Positions 1-12,100 are shown, counted from the stretch's first letter. The stretch: DNA of 64,000 bases from Histoplasma ohiense (GCA_017607445.1 JAEVHH010000001.1:124001-188000), one strand, 5' to 3'. The notes: a model not told the origin generated them from the letters alone. Numbers and translations: made by a program.

Positions 1-845
1 GCCTGCATATGCCAATTATTAAGAATTGAACAAAAGTTATCAACAGCATACCACTCAGAGACTGATGGAGCTATCAAGAGAATGATACAAACAGTAAAGA
101 ACATTCTTCATAAGTTCTGCAATTACACACAGAACAACTGAAGCAACCTGCTGTCACACACTGAGATTGCAATTAACAGTTGAGATTTCACTATGACAGA
201 CATAAGCTCATTCTTCCTCCTACACAGATACAACTTAGAGGTTCTGAACTTCTCTGAGACTCTCTGAGAAACCGCGTACGCCTGCAGCCCCATACAGACA
301 GCAGAGAACATTGTGAGCAAGCTGAAGAAAGCTCACAAATGAGCAGAAGCTTCAATGACCAGCACTCAGCAAGATTACAAGAATCAAATAAACATCAGAA
401 GAAGTTCTGCAACTCAATACTATATAGAAGACAAAGTCTGACTGAATCTCAAGAACATAAGAACAGATCACCCCTCACATACACTAGATTACCACCACAC
501 CAAGTATACAGTGAAGAAAGTGCTAGACACACACAATTATCAACTCAACACCCTGTCTGACATCCACAATGTCTTTCATACAAACCTGCTCCAACCCGCG
601 GTCAAGGATCCATTCCCCTCACAGAGAACCTCCGATTGACAGCCACTCACCATCATAGAAGAAAACAACAAACTCAAGTGAGAAATCAAAGCAATCCTTG
701 ACAATAGAACCAACCACCACCACCGTGAATACCTCATCAAATGAGTAGAATACAATCATCCAACCTGGGAACCCGCATCCACCTTGGAGGACACCACCGC
801 CCTCGACATCTACGAGTCCTCACTCACCCCAGTAGAAGGGGATAA
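1..845 (+). pseudogene. Gypsy-1 pol, 3' end: integrase core end and chromodomain (decayed)
   Basis: Conceptual translation with in-frame TGA codons gives the end of an integrase core (a 'LSTAYHSETDGA-ER' block near 35-85, matching the usual 'TAYHPETDGQTER'). A linker and the integrase C-terminal 'HNVFHTNLLQP' motif follow near 565-600. A chromodomain comes last, about 672-800, with the pattern 'ILDNRT...REYLIK-VEYNHPTWEP'. Integrase joins element DNA to the host chromosome, and chromodomains on this class (chromoviruses) bind heterochromatin marks. Pol runs straight into the LTR at 846, as in other Gypsy-1 copies. Several TGA codons sit where CGA or TGG is expected, so this copy is dead, although a few CpGs survive. 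The rest of the element lies left of the window. Confidence 0.85.
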
Positions 846-1442
846 TGTGACAGGTTAGCATCTGTTAGTAATTAACTTATGCAACCAACTCCCCTTCTGC
901 ACCCACTTGTTTCTGGCTGTTGTCATCTTGCATAACCCTCAATGTTCTTCCACTCCGTGCTCTGTGCTTGCATAGTTTCTAACAATTCTTTCATGTAGCT
1001 CTTAACATTCTTCTGTTCCATGCTCTGCACTCACATAGTCTCTAATGATTCTTCCACATAGCTTCTTACATTCTCCCACTCTGTGTTCCACACTCATATA
1101 GTCTCTAATGATTCTTCTGCATAGCTTCTTACATTCTCCCACTCTGTGTTCTGCGCTCGTGAAGTCTCTAATGATTCTTCCACATAGCTCTCAATGATTC
1201 CTCCACCCCACATTCCACACTTGTGTAACTTCTAACAATTCTTACATGTACTCCTTAATGTTCTTCCACTCTGCACTCCACTGTGGAGCAGCTTCTGATA
1301 TTCTTCCACCCCGAACTTTCCCCTATAAGAACCCCCTTCATACAACCTTTTCTTCTGATTTCTTTTCTCTTTCTTTCCTTAATCAATTCGTAATCTGTAA
1401 TTAGGATAGTACCAAATCGTTAATCGAAGTACGCCCGTTACA
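846..1442 (+). repeat. Gypsy-1 3' LTR (597 bp)
   Basis: Starts TGTGACAGG and ends CCCGTTACA (TG...CA). It is exactly as long as the intact LTR at 61510-62106 and aligns with it throughout. Differences are nearly all C-to-T or G-to-A at former CpG and CpC. About five copies of a 63-bp subrepeat fill U3. A TATAAG box and the stretch AATCAATTCGTAATCT (self-primer region) are kept near the end. The next five bases (TCTCA) would be the target duplication; the partner lies outside the window. Confidence 0.93.
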
Positions 1443-4400
1443 TCTCAGCTGCATATTTGAACTTGCCAACTGATCTACTCAATTATATCATGCCATACAC
1501 ACATATCTTCTCAGAAGAAGCTGCTATAAGTGTGAAAAGATCAGAAGAGACAGAACACTGCATAGATCTTGAGTCTGATACACAATCTTCATTTATGCTG
1601 ATATACAATCTCTCTGAAACTGAGTTAGCTGCTCTAAGAGAATATTTAAAAAATGCATTAGATAAAGAATGGATACAATCATCCAGTAGTCCAGCTGGTG
1701 CACTGATTCTCTTTGTCTTCAAAAAAGATGATGGACTCTGTCTTTGTGTAGACTATTGAGGATTAAATCAAATCACCATCAAGAACTGATACCCTCTATC
1801 TCTAATAAGTGAATTATTTGATAGACTTTCTAAAGCCAAGATGTTCACTAAGCTGAATCTTTGAGATGTCTATCACTGCATACTTATAGTGACAAAAGAC
1901 CATTGAAAGACAGTCTTTAGAATGAGATATGAATATTTTGAATATGTAGTTATGTCATTTGAACTAGCTAATACTCCAGTGACATTCCAAGCATACATTA
2001 ACAATGCCTTGTCTGATTTGTTGAATATATGTTGTGTTGTCTATTTGGATGACATTCTCATATTCTCCAATTCAAAGTAGGAACATAAAGTGCATGTTAC
2101 TAAGATGCTAGAACATCTCAAATGTGCAAATCTATTTGCAAAACTCTCTAAGTGTGAATTTGAAGTGGACAAGATCTCATTTCTGAGGTTTGTTATAGAT
2201 ACAAATGATATCAAGATGAAGTCAGACAGAGTCTCCACTATTGTGGAATGATCTACATCTAAATCAATTAAAGAGATTCAATTCTTCTTGAGCTTTGCTA
2301 ATTTCTATCAGTGATTTATTAAGTCTTTCTCCTCTATTGCAGCCCCATTATTTGAACTTACAAAAGAGAGCAAGAAGGGGGAAAGAAAAGCCACTTTTAT
2401 ATGAACAGAAGATGCTCAAAGCACTTTCAATGAGCTCAAATCACACTTTATATGTGCTTCTCTATTAGCTCATTTTGACTCAGCTCAGCATATTCAGATC
2501 AAATCTGATGTATTCACTTTTACAGTCACTGCTATTCTGTCACAGTTGCAGAATGATGGACACTGACATTCAGTTGCCTTCTGATCAAGAAAGTTGATTG
2601 ATGCAGAAATATGTTATGATATTCATAATAAAGAACTCTTGACTATTGTAGCAGCATTTAAGAATTGAAGACACTATCTGAAGAGAAGTCAGTATTCAAT
2701 TCAAATCTGATCTGATCATATCAATCTGCAGTACTTTATGACAACTAAGGAACTGAACAGACATCAGATCAGATGAGTGGAAGTTTTATTTGCTTATGAT
2801 TTTGTATTACTGCACCACTCTGAATCAAAGAATTCAGCTGATGGGCCCAGTTGTCATACAGACTACAGTGAGATCTATAATGATCAAACTATGTTATCTA
2901 CTCTGCAACAGAAGCTGAAACATGGAGTTAGACTAGACTGAGAAACTGATACTTCTTTTCAAAATGATATTTCTTCTGATGTAGTCTGTGCACAGATCTC
3001 TAATGAGCAAAATGCTTCTTTTAATGAGTGAAAAGCACTTTATATATCAATGTCTTCTACCTCTTGCATAAACTCTTCCCCTCTGTTGCATGTTGAGCAA
3101 TATATGCTCCAGATTGCAGTCAATAAGGCTATTCTTAGGGACTCAGCATACACAGAAATGTCTGAATCCTTCATCTCATTTCTGAGTAAAGCACAGAAGA
3201 TTGATTCTTTTGCTGCTGAGCAAAGAGAGAGAGTAAAAGAGAAGAATATGACTGTCACTGAAAATATACTATGAACAATTTCTGAGGATGATATATTGCA
3301 TGCTGATGGTCGCGCATATGTCCCTCAACAAAAGGCACTCATTGATGAAATTATCAGTGCAAACCATGATGATCCGCAGAGGGGTCATTTTGGTATAAAA
3401 AAGTTCATAGACAGCATTCAGAACAAATACTATTGACATGAGCTAGTCAGAGATATCAAAGATTATATATCCACTTGTGATACTTGTCAAAGAGTAAAGC
3501 CAAAACAGCACAGACAATATGAAGAATTGAGTACAATCTTCTTATCATCAAACTCTTTTGAATCCATTACTATAGATTTTATTACAGGCTTATCAGCCTC
3601 TACATTTCTTCATCAAACCTACAATGCAATTTTAGTGATTGTGGATATATATACCAAGTTTACAATCTATATTCCTTGCACCAAAAACATTACAGTCAAC
3701 AAACTAGCAGAAATCATTTATACCAAGTTCTATACAATTTACAGAGTACCCAAAAACCATATATTCAATTGAGATTTGCTGTTTACAAGCCATTATTGAT
3801 CCACCTTTTGTTATATGCTAGACACACACCAGAAACTTTCAACAGCCTTTCATCCTCAAACAGATGATCAAACAGAACAACAAAATCAAACCTTGAAGCA
3901 TTATCTTCAATACTTTATCAACTATCATCAAGATGACTGAGCATGCTGGCTACTGCTGGCACAGTTTGTTTACAATATCTCTCAACATGTCTCTACTGAA
4001 ATGACACCCGCAGAAGCCTTAATGGGATATCAATCTGATTTGAAAATTAATGTCAGCAAACCACCACAACCAGTCGCCATACATGCTGCTAGCTGCATGA
4101 AACATATCAAGAAAACACACCATAAGCTCATTGAGAATCTACAAAAGACACAACAAGCACAGAAAATCTATTACAATGCAAAACATAAGCTTCAACAATT
4201 TAAAATAGATGACTATATCATGCTCAATGCAAAAAATCTCCAATTGCTGCATCTGGTTCACAAACTCAATCATAAATATGTTGGACCCTTCAAGATTCTG
4301 AATACCATCAGAAAACAAGTGTACAAACTAGAACTGTCATCTTCATATAGAAGCATTCATTCTGTATTCCATGTATCTTTATTGAAGCCATACAACCACA

Positions 4401-4823
4401 GAAATGGAGCTCTACCAGAATCAGAATCAGAACTTGTCAATGATGAAGAAGAATATCAAATTGAAGAAATTCTTGAAAAACAACAATGAAAAAACAAGCC
4501 TTCAGAATATCTTGTGAGATGGACAGATTGAGGTTCTAGTGATGATACATGAGAACTGAAAGAAAACATATTGAACACTCAGACATTCAAAATCTTCCTC
4601 AAACAAGAAAATGAACAACAAATACAAAACCAACATACTCTCAAATATCAAAAGCACAAACATCAAGTCAAAAGACATCAGAAGCACAAATCTTAAATCA
4701 AAAAATGCTAGAAGCACAAATCTCATCCAAACTCCAATCAAATGCATTTTTTAGAAGGATTTTATCAGAGAAAAGGAAAAAAGAGAAAAAAATTCAATTT
4801 AGGTATAATAAATACAAAAAATA
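1443..4823 (+). pseudogene. Gypsy-3 pol (RT-RNase H-integrase-chromodomain), 5' truncated
   Basis: Reads as a Ty3/gypsy pol with scattered TGA stops. The PR-RT linker 'IYNLSETELAALREYL' is near 1600-1650 and the RT start 'CVDY-GLN' near 1750. The RT catalytic motif 'VVYLDDILIFS' lies at about 2035-2070. RNase H is near 2480-2830, the integrase zinc-binding motif (H...H...CDTCQ) near 3380-3490, the integrase core from about 3550, and 'HSVFHVSLLKPY' near 4360. A chromodomain ('EYLVRWTD') follows at about 4450-4560. The reading starts abruptly at 1443 in mid-pol, directly after the Gypsy-1 LTR, so Gypsy-1 probably inserted here. I assign it to Gypsy-3 because the 3' region and Gypsy-3 LTR (6388-6655) follow in the same orientation. 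Confidence 0.82.
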
Positions 4824-5158
4824 AAACATACAAGCAAGGAAAAAACAAAGAAAACAGATTCTAAGAAAAGTCTAAAGATTCTCAGTTCATTCATCTTCAT
4901 CTTATCTCTCATCTCTCACTTTCTCTTCTTTCTTTCACCATCTCTCTTATTCTTTCTCTCTGCCACCCTCACTCAATACTCCTTCTGATACTCATATATT
5001 ACAGGCATTCATTTTGGGCACAGAGGTATAGACAAATGTCTATCTCACAACACATTTGTCTCCTCACATCTTTTCTTCTCCATCAATCTACTCATTCTTC
5101 AGCACATTCAATGAAGAAAGACATTTCCCCCCATCTTCTTCTTCCACTTCTCCATCAT
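4824..5158. other. Gypsy-3 3' region between pol and antisense gene
   Basis: No coding signal is seen on the plus strand after the end of pol. The right part, from about 4903, is pyrimidine-rich (TCTCATCTCTCAC) and is repeated at 25364 onward. It is therefore part of the Gypsy-3 element and lies downstream of the antisense gene's last exon. Confidence 0.55.
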
Positions 5159-5954
5159 TCAGAGCACCCTCTTCCTCTGCTTCACTGACATCAGTGGCAA
5201 ATTGACAAAGAAAGCAGGCATCACAGACACTGCTGCAGTCATCAACATCTTCACAATCTTCTTCATTGACTTCTCAGCCAACTTCTCTCTCATCAATCTC
5301 TCTTCAGTCAACTCCTTCATCACAGAGCTTCTGAAGCTCATCATCTTCAAAACCCTCTCTTCCTCTAACATCTCTGCTCTGAAAGGACCAGGCACAACCA
5401 CAGTCTTCAAAACCTGCACCTCTGCAGGCTCAGCCACTGCTCAGTGCTGGGATCATAGAGCATTTGCCCCTGCTCTGCCCCAAGCAGACAGCATCACCAG
5501 ATGAGGTGTGTTCAATTGTTTAACTAAACAATGAAGACAATTTTTGTGGCTGGCCATGTCCTCTCCAGCCACCACCCCCGCAAAGATAAATGCTCGCCCG
5601 TGCATGATGCACCTCAGAAGAGGTGTATCACACACCTAGCATCATTATCAGTATATCACTATTCAAAAGCAAATTTGAAGAAAAAGAAAAAGGAAATAAG
5701 AATTAAAGAGGATTACTCATGAGTTTGCAGAATTTCTCTGCAGAGGCACAAGTCTCACAACACTTCTGAGCATTTGGCTCCAATACACACCAAAAGTCAA
5801 CATCCCCCAGCTTGGGGGCACAATATTCACACAGAATCTGACTGTTGTGCGTCACATGATTAGAGCTAGGGCAATATAACAAGTGAACAGTGAATGGCGC
5901 TATACAGAAATGAGCTAGTGGCACACATGACCACACTAATAACACCACTGGCAA
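5159..5954 (-). pseudogene. Antisense passenger gene of Gypsy-3, copy 1 (Cys6 exon + downstream exon)
   Basis: Runs opposite to pol. The upstream exon (about 5954-5721) encodes a cysteine module C-x2-C-x10-C-x9-C-x2-C-x6-C ending two residues before the exon boundary. An 85-bp intron (5720-5636) ends in TAG. Its donor now reads ATGAGT after CTC, which fits a GTGAGT donor lost by CpG decay. The next exon starts at 5635 in phase 0 and reads about 160 residues with TGA breaks: a 'DTPLLR' start, 'LVKQLNT', then a Lys/Glu-rich tail near 5200-5440. A TATAAG box on this strand lies at 6368-6373. The exon start upstream of the Cys module is uncertain. A second copy is at 25598-26360. The cysteine pattern matches the modules in the Gypsy-2 passenger gene. 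Function unknown; zinc binding is inference. Confidence 0.68.
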
Positions 5955-6365
5955 GGAACACCAACAATAATACGCGATAAGCGCCCAAGGAACAACTTAC
6001 TTAAAATCAGAATAATCAAGAGAGCCCATTTCAATAAAAAAGAGGGGGGGGAGAGAGAACAACAATATAAAAATTTAAAAATCTTTATTAAATTAGAAAC
6101 AAGAAAATCACAGCAGGAGGGCAAGGAGCTTTGATGATGGTCAAGTTAAAAGAGAAGAGAAATCTTCAAGGGGAAAGAAATTCTTTTTGCTTCTCTGCAC
6201 ACAACCCCTGACAATCAAAGAATCCACCAATTCCACCTCATTAGGAAATCGATAACAACATGTATACAAGCTATCTAGGGGACGCGATCGATATACTGCT
6301 ATCAACAAGCAAATGGGAATGCAATTATCTACTAGCAAGCAATCTATACAATCACTGAGGGCAGC
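5955..6365. other. Gypsy-3 region upstream of the antisense gene
   Basis: Probably the leader or first-exon zone of the antisense gene. The minus strand has a GTAAGT donor-like site near 5997, so a further 5' exon or 5'UTR intron is possible. The stretch is repeated at 26380-26790 with the expected decay. I cannot fix exon limits from two copies. Confidence 0.4.
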
Positions 6366-6387
6366 TCTTATAAAAAAGGGGGGCAAT
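6366..6387. promoter_or_regulatory. Polypurine tract of Gypsy-3 and TATA box of the antisense gene
   Basis: On the plus strand an A/G run (six A then six G) lies immediately before the LTR start, as expected for the plus-strand primer of an LTR element. On the minus strand the same spot reads TTTTTTATAAGAG, a good TATA box for the antisense gene. It is conserved in the copy at 26791-26817. Confidence 0.55.
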
Positions 6388-6655
6388 TGTAATGCACTCA
6401 TTTATTATTTCCTTATTATCTTTGCTTATTCTTACCTCTTTCCATTATACTCTTGCTACCGCTATTTCTATATGTATATATATATCAATGTATGTATTTC
6501 GCACATCTTCTTTCTCTTTCTTTTCTTCCTTAGCGATTAGCTACACTACACTACATTATGCTACTATATTACACTCTACAATATATTACTATTATCTCCG
6601 CTACACTATAAACTATCTTCTACTGTTACTCTTCACACTGTCACTACACCTCACA
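6388..6655 (+). repeat. Gypsy-3 3' LTR
   Basis: Runs from TGTAATGCAC to CCTCACA, 268 bp. The same sequence recurs at 25101-25363 (-), 26818-27075 (+), 47774-48031 (-) and 51423-51686 (-), the last with a perfect 5-bp target duplication. That shows it is an LTR and not the end of a DNA transposon. AGCGATTAG at 6532-6540, downstream of an alternating TATATA stretch, is the proposed self-primer. Several CpGs survive. The LINE reading frame continues directly at 6656. Confidence 0.85.
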
Positions 6656-7722
6656 ATCTGCACTGAGAAGGGAAGCTTGTTCAGTGAGTCAGTGAACATG
6701 AAATGAACTTTGTAAAAGAGGTAGATATTTCAATTCATGCAGCAGATCATGTGATTGATCTCATCTTCTTTAATATGATCTTTGCTTTCACTTCAGTGTG
6801 TCAAGAGTTACACTGCAGCTCAGATCATCAGTCTATGATTACTATACTGTCAACAACACTTCAGACACAGCAGAGCAGAACTCAGATCAAAATCACAGAC
6901 TCTCAGCTGAAGCTCTTTGCAGATTTTATCAGAGATCTTATAATGAATATATCTTACTCAGATAGAGTTGAAAATACAGCACAGTTTGATGATCTGATTC
7001 AACATTTCACTCAAAATCTTCTGACTGCAGCTCAGACAGTCAGCAAGTCAGTGCAACAAGAGCAGACTACAGCTCTCTGATGAACAGCAGACTGTCAAAG
7101 AGCACATCAAAAGCTCATCACTCATCAGATAGAGATCATGAAGCATCAGTTCAAGAACACAGTGTACAAGATCAAGCATATATACTGAAGATAGATGATT
7201 AATGAGATCAGAGATAGCAGAGATCTGTACTGAGTGATAGTATAATATAGACTGAAACTCAACCTCAGAGCACCTTCTCTGATGATTGAAAATCAGATCA
7301 TAGAAGAGACAGTCATCAAAGTCAAGACACTTTAACAAGTCATTCTGAAATGATACAACTCAGTCAATAATCTGAAATACAACTCATTGAATGATGAGCA
7401 CTGAAGTGATATGAGAAATCTGCTCTGAAATCCTCAGATTGAGATGGAGGAGGTAGAACACAATATCATTGAAATACAGAGTATCTTTTCAGATACAGAT
7501 GAAATCACAGTGTGACTGCTCAAGATATACTGACAGTATATGTCTCTCTTTATACAGCAGCTATACAACTGCTGTCTCCAGCTCTGCCACTTCTCACAAA
7601 TCTGAAAGCTGACAGAGATGACAATGATATTTAAAATAAATAAGAGAAATAGAAGTTTGATTCACTTCTGAAGATTCATTGCTCTTCTCTCAGTAATCTT
7701 CAAGAGGCTGAAACACATTGTT
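6656..7722 (+). pseudogene. Tad-like LINE, first part: endonuclease end and start of RT
   Basis: Translation with TGA breaks gives the end of an APE-type endonuclease ('HVIDL-F-N', then 'CSSDHQS', the SDH catalytic motif, near 6740-6835). The beginning of a LINE reverse transcriptase is near 7540-7722, with the 'IALLSVI-K' block. The reading is cut at 7722 in the middle of a conserved block and resumes at 21357, after the Gypsy-2 insertion and its TTGTT duplication. The 5' side is cut by the Gypsy-3 LTR at 6655, within the endonuclease. TGA codons and missing CpGs show it is dead. Other ORFs on this stretch are shadows. Confidence 0.8.
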
Positions 7723-7993
7723 TGTAATAGACGCAATGGAGATATCTATATTAGAAAATAGCTATGTGGCGATAGAAGAACACAGAACACGCCAGAATTA
7801 ATGAAGAGAGATATAGCACACAGCATCATAGATGGCTGTAGCATATGATGATTGTCTATATAATGCTTGCTGATATCTGTAGATATTAGAAGATCAGTGA
7901 TTAGCTTTGAATAATAGAGATTGCTATCTTCTTAACATTCTATATGTGTACTTCACACTACTTTCATAATTATATCTACAACCATCTCTTACA
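7723..7993 (+). repeat. Gypsy-2 outer element 5' LTR (271 bp)
   Basis: Starts TGTAATAGACG and ends TCTCTTACA. It has the same length as three other LTRs in the window (12728, 19601, 21081). A TATATAA box is at 7857-7863, and AGTGATTAG at 7896-7904 is about 40 bp downstream, a fitting transcript start. Confidence 0.93.
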
Positions 7994-8005
7994 ATTCTAA
8001 TTGCT
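7896..8005 (+). promoter_or_regulatory. Gypsy-2 self-priming pair (transcript start and PBS)
   Basis: AGTGATTAG (7896-7904) and CTAATTGCT (7997-8005, three bases past the LTR end) become complementary over 9 nt once one decayed CpG is allowed on each side. The inner copy shows AGTGATTAG facing CTAATCACT exactly. No tRNA-like PBS is seen. This matches the Tf1-type self-priming scheme, in which the RNA 5' end folds back on the PBS. Confidence 0.6.
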
Positions 8006-8102
8006 CTAAACTTTATTTGAGTGGTCTGTTGTTACACACACCTACAATAAAGCACGCAACATTAGTTAAAACACACAACATTGATTAAAACACACAAGAT
8101 GA

Positions 8103-9170
8103 TTTCAACATACATAAGATCTCTTGAAAACCAATCTGAATCTTCTACTGCCTTCAATGATCACAATGTGTGTTTGCAACAGTTGAATGATCAAATTTGT
8201 GAATGAGAGCAGCAATTAGCTATTCTGCATGCACAACAGTGGCTCAATGAGTTGGAAGCACAGATTCATGGAGATACTCTCATTGAGTCTCAATTAACTC
8301 AGAATATCATCACAGAACCACCACAAAATCAATCTGTGAATGATACAGATGATGATAATGAAACACCACTGAGATTGAAGATTAAGAACTATTATCAAGA
8401 AAAAAATATGTTAGAATTCAAAAACTATAAAGATCATATGTTGACTCTCTTTACACATCACTGCTGATATTATTGAAAGGAAGAACATAAGATAAATGAT
8501 GCTAAACTCTATCTTGACATCCACATTAAACAGAAATGATTGAATTTTGTATCATTGTATGAGAGATGTGGAGGAGCAACACTGTTGACTTTTGATGATA
8601 TGTTATCACATCTAGAAATGCAAATCAACAATCCACAGAACCAGTGCTGATTGATGAGCCAAAAATTTCAAGATGTGAAGCAACAAGAATGACAATTGAT
8701 ACACAATTTCTCTAAATATCTTGAAGACTGAAAATACTACTTACTCTCATATAGCAAAGAACAAAGAATGGATAACTTGTGTAGTAAAGTGTTGAAGATA
8801 TTATACACTGAACTCAATCATTGAAATCAAGAGTCTCAGAACTACAAAGAGTTGCTTTGAACTCTACAGACTCTCAAGAAAAATATGTCAGAGTGACAGT
8901 ATACTATCTGCAAAGAAAGATCTGCAATATTTGTAGAGAATCAACATTATTCTGATAAATCTAGCAACTGTTGAAACAAGAGGAAATGAGAGGAACAAAT
9001 AGATTCAACTGAACAAATCAAGAAAGATAAATATAACTGAATGAAGAAGTGTTCTCACTGTCATAAAAAGAATCATGTTGCAAATGATTGTTGAATGTTA
9101 CACTCTGAAAAGTGCAATCAAGTTCAACAAGCAAAAAACCAGCAATCTCAATTATAGAAGCAGCTGCTGC
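8103..9170 (+). pseudogene. Gypsy-2 gag, outer copy
   Basis: Begins with an ATG about 110 bp after the LTR. It reads with TGA breaks through a polar N-terminal part ('CLQQLNDQI', Gln-rich) and a gag core ('YQEKNMLEFKNYKDHMLTLF' region, about 8385-8460). It ends with a CCHC zinc knuckle C-x2-C-x4-H-x4-C at about 9052-9093. Gag forms the particle and the knuckle binds RNA. The inner copy (18400-19495, minus) aligns end to end. The stops replace Trp or Arg codons, so the gene is inactive. Confidence 0.8.
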
Positions 9171-12100
9171 ATTGAGAATATGAACAACTAGACTGTGAGA
9201 TAAACAATTATTGACAATGAATATATGAATGCTGACAGAAGTGGGATGATCAATGATGTGGACACTAGTGAATTCTGATACAGATGTGAACTTTGTGTCC
9301 CACATCTGAGCATCAAAATATTTCTCAAAGACAGAAGATAAATCAAAAGTGGTGGAAGCAGTTGATAATCATAAGATTAAATCATATAGACAATGAAGAG
9401 CTGTAATGAAGATTATTGATGATGAACATATTCTCTGAGAAGAATTCCATCATTTCAAAGAGGCTGATATTAGCAGATATGATATAATTTTGAGCATGCT
9501 GTGATTGAAAGCTGCAAACTCTGATATCAACTGAGTGTGAAGATGCTGAATCTATAGAAAAGCATTGAATATTAACCACATACACCTGAATACTGCTAAA
9601 GAATTCACAACACTAATTGATGATGACAATATTATATTTACTGCTTTATCATTATGAGCTGCGAGTGCAGCAACTGAGCCAAATATCTCAGATGATTATA
9701 AAGATTATCTTAATGTATTCTGAGAAGACATATCTGATGCAGAACATGCACCTCATGATCATGCCATAGAGCTCAAACCTGGCAAGAAACCCTCATATCA
9801 ACTGATATATAACTTATCACCTCAAGAACTCTCTGTCCTCCGAGAATATATTGAAAAGGCATTAGAGAAGAATTGGATACATCCATCCAAGAGCCCAGCC
9901 AGCGCGCCAGTGTTATTCGCGCCGAAGAAAGATGGAACTCTGCATCTTTGCGTAGAAAACTGCAAGCACGCAATTTTGCAGTTAAAAGAATGCTTTACAA
10001 AAGCACTGTTGTTGGTCCACTTTGATCCACAGTGAAAGCTCTGTATAGAAATGGATGGATCTGATGTTGCAATCACTGCAGTAATATCACAATTAATGGA
10101 TGATGATCACTGGCACCTGATCACGTTTTGGTCTAGAAAGCTCACAGAAACAGAAAGATGTTATCAAACATATGATCTAGAAATGTTGCTGATTGTAGAA
10201 GCTTTCAGACAATGGCATCACTACTTACATGATAGCAGACACTCAATAACTGTTTTATCTGACCATGTCAATCTCCAGCATTTCATGATAATGAAGCAGC
10301 TAAATGAATATCAGATTTGCTGAATGAAAATGCTCTCAGTGTTCAATTTTGAAATAGAGCATCATTCTGAGAAAAATAATCTCACAGATGCATCAAGTTG
10401 TTGTTCAGATTTTGTAAAACATACAACTCTCTTGATGAAGCTCTCTACTCTGCAAGAGAAGCTGTGTAAGAGGATCTTTAAATCACTAAAGACAAAAGAA
10501 AACACAAAGTTAGATCAATGTGTCAAAATGATGTGAAAAGATCTGTAAGCTAATGAAAATTGTTGAGTGAAGAGACTTATAGTTATTGATGACAACAATC
10601 TCTGCAGAATAAAGAATGCATCTGCAGATGAGAATAAAATCACAGATGTTACAGAGTTAAATCTAGAGATTCTGATGCCACAGATTCTAGCTGTCAAGAT
10701 ATTTGAGTCTGAGACAGTCTATCATGAAGAGATAGTCAAATCTATCATCAAACTCTTACTGCAGATTCAGAATAGAAACACTGACATGTCTGAACTTCAC
10801 AGAAGACTAGAAATGAGTGACACTAGTATAGATAATCATTCAATCTGAGCAGTAGATAAAGATGGCCTGCTCAGAAAAGATGATAAAGTCTACATATCAC
10901 AAAATAAAACTGTAAAACATGAAATAATGAAAATGAACCACAATGATCCTCAAAGTGGCCATTTTGAACATGACAAAATCATCAAAGTGATCAAACACAA
11001 GTACTTGTGGCATGATATGAGTGATGAGATTGCAGAATATGTGAGAACTTGCAATGTTTGTCAATGCATCAAGATACCACAGCACAAACTGTACAGATTG
11101 CTACAATCACATTCAGTGCCAGATAAGAAATGACATACAATTAACATGAACTTTATTGAAGACCTGTCAGATAATAAAAAGAGAAGTCAAATCTATAATG
11201 CTATTATCATATTTGTTGATTTATTCATCAAATGAGCCATAATTGTGCCCACATCTTCAGAGCTAGATGCAGAAGAATTTGTGGATATTATTGTATGAAG
11301 AATTGCAAAGAACTTTGACCTATTTGCAAACATTATTAGTGACTGAGATTCATTAATAAATAGCAAGTTTTGATTGACATTATGTTATCTGCTTCATATC
11401 TGACAAAAATTATCGACAGCATTCCACCTGCAAACTGACAGCCAGACAGAACAATTGAATCAGATGATTGAACATTATCTTCACACATATTGCAGCTATC
11501 AGCAAGATAATTGGATAGAATGGATTTCTCTGACACAATGAGCATATAACAATGCCTTCCACACATCAATAAAAATGACATCATCTGAAGCAATGATCAG
11601 CCGACCAACTGAACTTTGCATAGATGTGGAACCCCCAAGCACAGACATGTCAAAATCAGCAATGAAACAAGTGAAACAGATGAAGCAAATAGAGAACAAA
11701 ATTCAAGAATATCTGAAAGCTGTCAAAGCAGCTGAGAAAAAGTATTACAATCAGTGTCATATATCAAAAAGCTTTAAGATAGAGAACTGAGTGATGCTGT
11801 GTGCAAAAAATATATCCACCTTGTGACTCTCACTCAAACTAGATCATTGATTTTTGAGTCTCTTTCAAATAATTGATATTCACAGTACACAGATGTACAA
11901 ACTGAAACTCATGCTGCAATATAAAGAAATTCATTCTGTATTCCATGTTTCTCTTCTCAAACCATATCACACACACAACAGACAAATCCCACAAGCAGAA
12001 TCAATAATTATAGACACACAAGAGAAATGAAAAGTTGAAGCTATATTAGACAAATGTCAGTACCACAGTCAAACACAGTATCTTGTCAAATGAAAAGATT

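Noticed and set aside
123..320. Minus-strand 65-codon frame and its plus-strand counterpart at 38367-38564
   Set aside because: Both are antisense shadows of the Gypsy-1 integrase region.
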